Assembly: GCA_027317055.1 (NCBI GenBank)
Contig: DAHVFK010000199.1
Span: 1 to 6,582 of the forward strand
Direction: 5' to 3'
Length of the DNA: 6,582 nt
Source of the DNA: Betaproteobacteria bacterium
Lineage (GTDB): Bacteria > Pseudomonadota > Gammaproteobacteria > Burkholderiales > SG8-39
The notes under the pieces are model-generated. The model searched no databases and had not been told where the DNA came from. It saw only the letters and a list, made by a program, of their open reading frames with translations. How positions within the stretch are numbered: the first letter of the stretch is position 1; each line of letters opens with the position of its first letter. This document shows, one piece after another, positions 5,860 to 6,582 of this stretch. Position numbers and translations under genes: made by a program.

Positions 5860-6582
5860 CCGGAAAGTCGGGCGCGCTGCCGTCCTTGAGCTGCCCGGCG
5901 TAGACGGTGAGGTGCGGGTACGGGATTTCGATACCGTGCGCGTCGTAGGCTTTCTTCAGCCGCTTGAGAAACTCGCGCCGCACGCTCCACTGCTGATTCG
6001 GCGGTACGACCTTGAGCCTGCATACCAGGTTCACCGAGGAATCGCCCCAAGCGTCGACGCCGTTGATCTCGACATCGGCGGCAATGTTGGGCCCATACAC
6101 CGGGTCCTCGCGCATCTCGCGCGCGACTTCTCTTATCACCGCGAACGCCTCGTCGACGTCTTCGCGGTAGGCGATGCCGACGCGTATCACTGCCTGCGCG
6201 AAGTCGCGCGTGAGGTTCTTGACGATCTTGATCTCGCCATTGGGCACGAAGATCACGTGGCCGTCGAAGTTGCGCAGGCGCACGTAGCGCAGCGTAACCT
6301 CCTCGACCACTCCCGACGGGCCGCCTGTATCGATAATGTCGCCCTGGCGGATCTGGTCTTCGAGCAACAGGAAGAATCCGGTGAAGTAGTCCTTGACCAG
6401 GCTCTGCGCGCCGAAGCCGATGGCCAGGCCGGCGACCCCGGCGGTGGCCAGCACCGGCGCGACCGAGATGCCAAGCTCGCCCAGCACCAGCATGCCGGTC
6501 ACCAGCCAGATAACCACTGCGGCGATGTAGCGGAACACTCGCCCCAGCGTCTGGATGCGGGTCTGCTGATCCGGCTCTTGGC
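5834..6582 (-). CDS. MscS-family mechanosensitive ion channel, C-terminal part (N-terminus outside window)
   Basis: The minus-strand frame stays open through the window edge at 6582, giving 248 codons; the GTG at 6538 is an internal Val. The fragment begins with a TRIQTLGR segment leading into a transmembrane helix (about residues 16-38). The pore-lining TM3 helix follows (about 40-74), with the Gly/Ala-rich AGVAGLAIGFGAQSLVKD (47-64). Next comes the MscS beta domain: GDIID (80-84), GVVEEVTLRY (90-99) and the hallmark VPNGEI (112-117). The C-terminal alpha/beta domain ends with HGIEIPYPHLTVY, as in E. coli MscS (FDAAGISFPYPQ). It should form an inner-membrane heptamer that opens under membrane tension to release solutes on osmotic downshock. 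The missing N-terminus means extra TM helices or a periplasmic domain cannot be judged. Its 3' end overlaps the convergent binding-protein gene by 26 bases. There is no obvious functional link to the catabolic genes. Confidence 0.93.
   Translation of the reverse strand, partial: QEPDQQTRIQTLGRVFRYIAAVVIWLVTGMLVLGELGISVAPVLATAGVAGLAIGFGAQSLVKDYFTGFFLLLEDQIRQGDIIDTGGPSGVVEEVTLRYVRLRNFDGHVIFVPNGEIKIVKNLTRDFAQAVIRVGIAYREDVDEAFAVIREVAREMREDPVYGPNIAADVEINGVDAWGDSSVNLVCRLKVVPPNQQWSVRREFLKRLKKAYDAHGIEIPYPHLTVYAGQLKDGSAPDFPVKGLLPTK

Noticed and set aside
5844..5881. GGCAGC...GCTGCC inverted repeat near the binding-protein/MscS junction as a terminator.
   Set aside because: The arms are only 6 bp and are separated by 26 bases, with no T-tract on either side.

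Overview
The window is GC-rich, densely coded bacterial DNA with strong G/C at third codon positions. Family resemblances (FadD-like CoA ligase, a BtuF-like binding protein without a signal peptide, a mandelate-racemase relative close to the Pseudomonas enzyme) suggest a proteobacterium, most likely a Burkholderiales-type betaproteobacterium. That placement is inference. I see no tRNA, rRNA, CRISPR array, insertion sequence, integrase or other mobile element, and no gene-free stretch longer than 23 bases.

Layout: (1) Positions 1-3899, plus strand, are a tight run of four genes: the C-terminal end of a family III CoA-transferase, a crotonase-fold enoyl-CoA hydratase/isomerase-like protein, a mandelate racemase-subgroup enolase-superfamily enzyme, and an acyl-CoA synthetase. 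Gaps are 23, 10 and 3 bases, so this is probably one operon. (2) Positions 3887-5035, minus strand, encode an alpha-methylacyl-CoA racemase whose end overlaps the end of the ligase by 13 bases. (3) Positions 5059-5859, plus strand, encode a periplasmic-binding-protein-fold (BtuF/FepB-like) protein without a signal peptide, divergent from the racemase with only 23 bases between start codons. (4) Positions 5834-6582, minus strand, hold the C-terminal part of a MscS-type mechanosensitive channel, whose end overlaps the end of the binding protein by 26 bases.

The first five genes fit together as a catabolic cluster for an organic acid handled as a CoA thioester. The ligase or transferase would activate the acid. 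The mandelate racemase-like enzyme would racemise or dehydrate a free 2-hydroxy acid, the methylacyl-CoA racemase would fix stereochemistry at a 2-methyl branch, and the crotonase protein would process the acyl-CoA. The substrate cannot be read from the sequence. Two of these enzymes have informative active-site changes: Arg replaces the second Lys of the mandelate racemase K-x-K motif, and Ala replaces the second catalytic Glu of the crotonase. I found no evidence for a defence system or other wholly new system; the most noteworthy points are these substitutions and the compact gene junctions.
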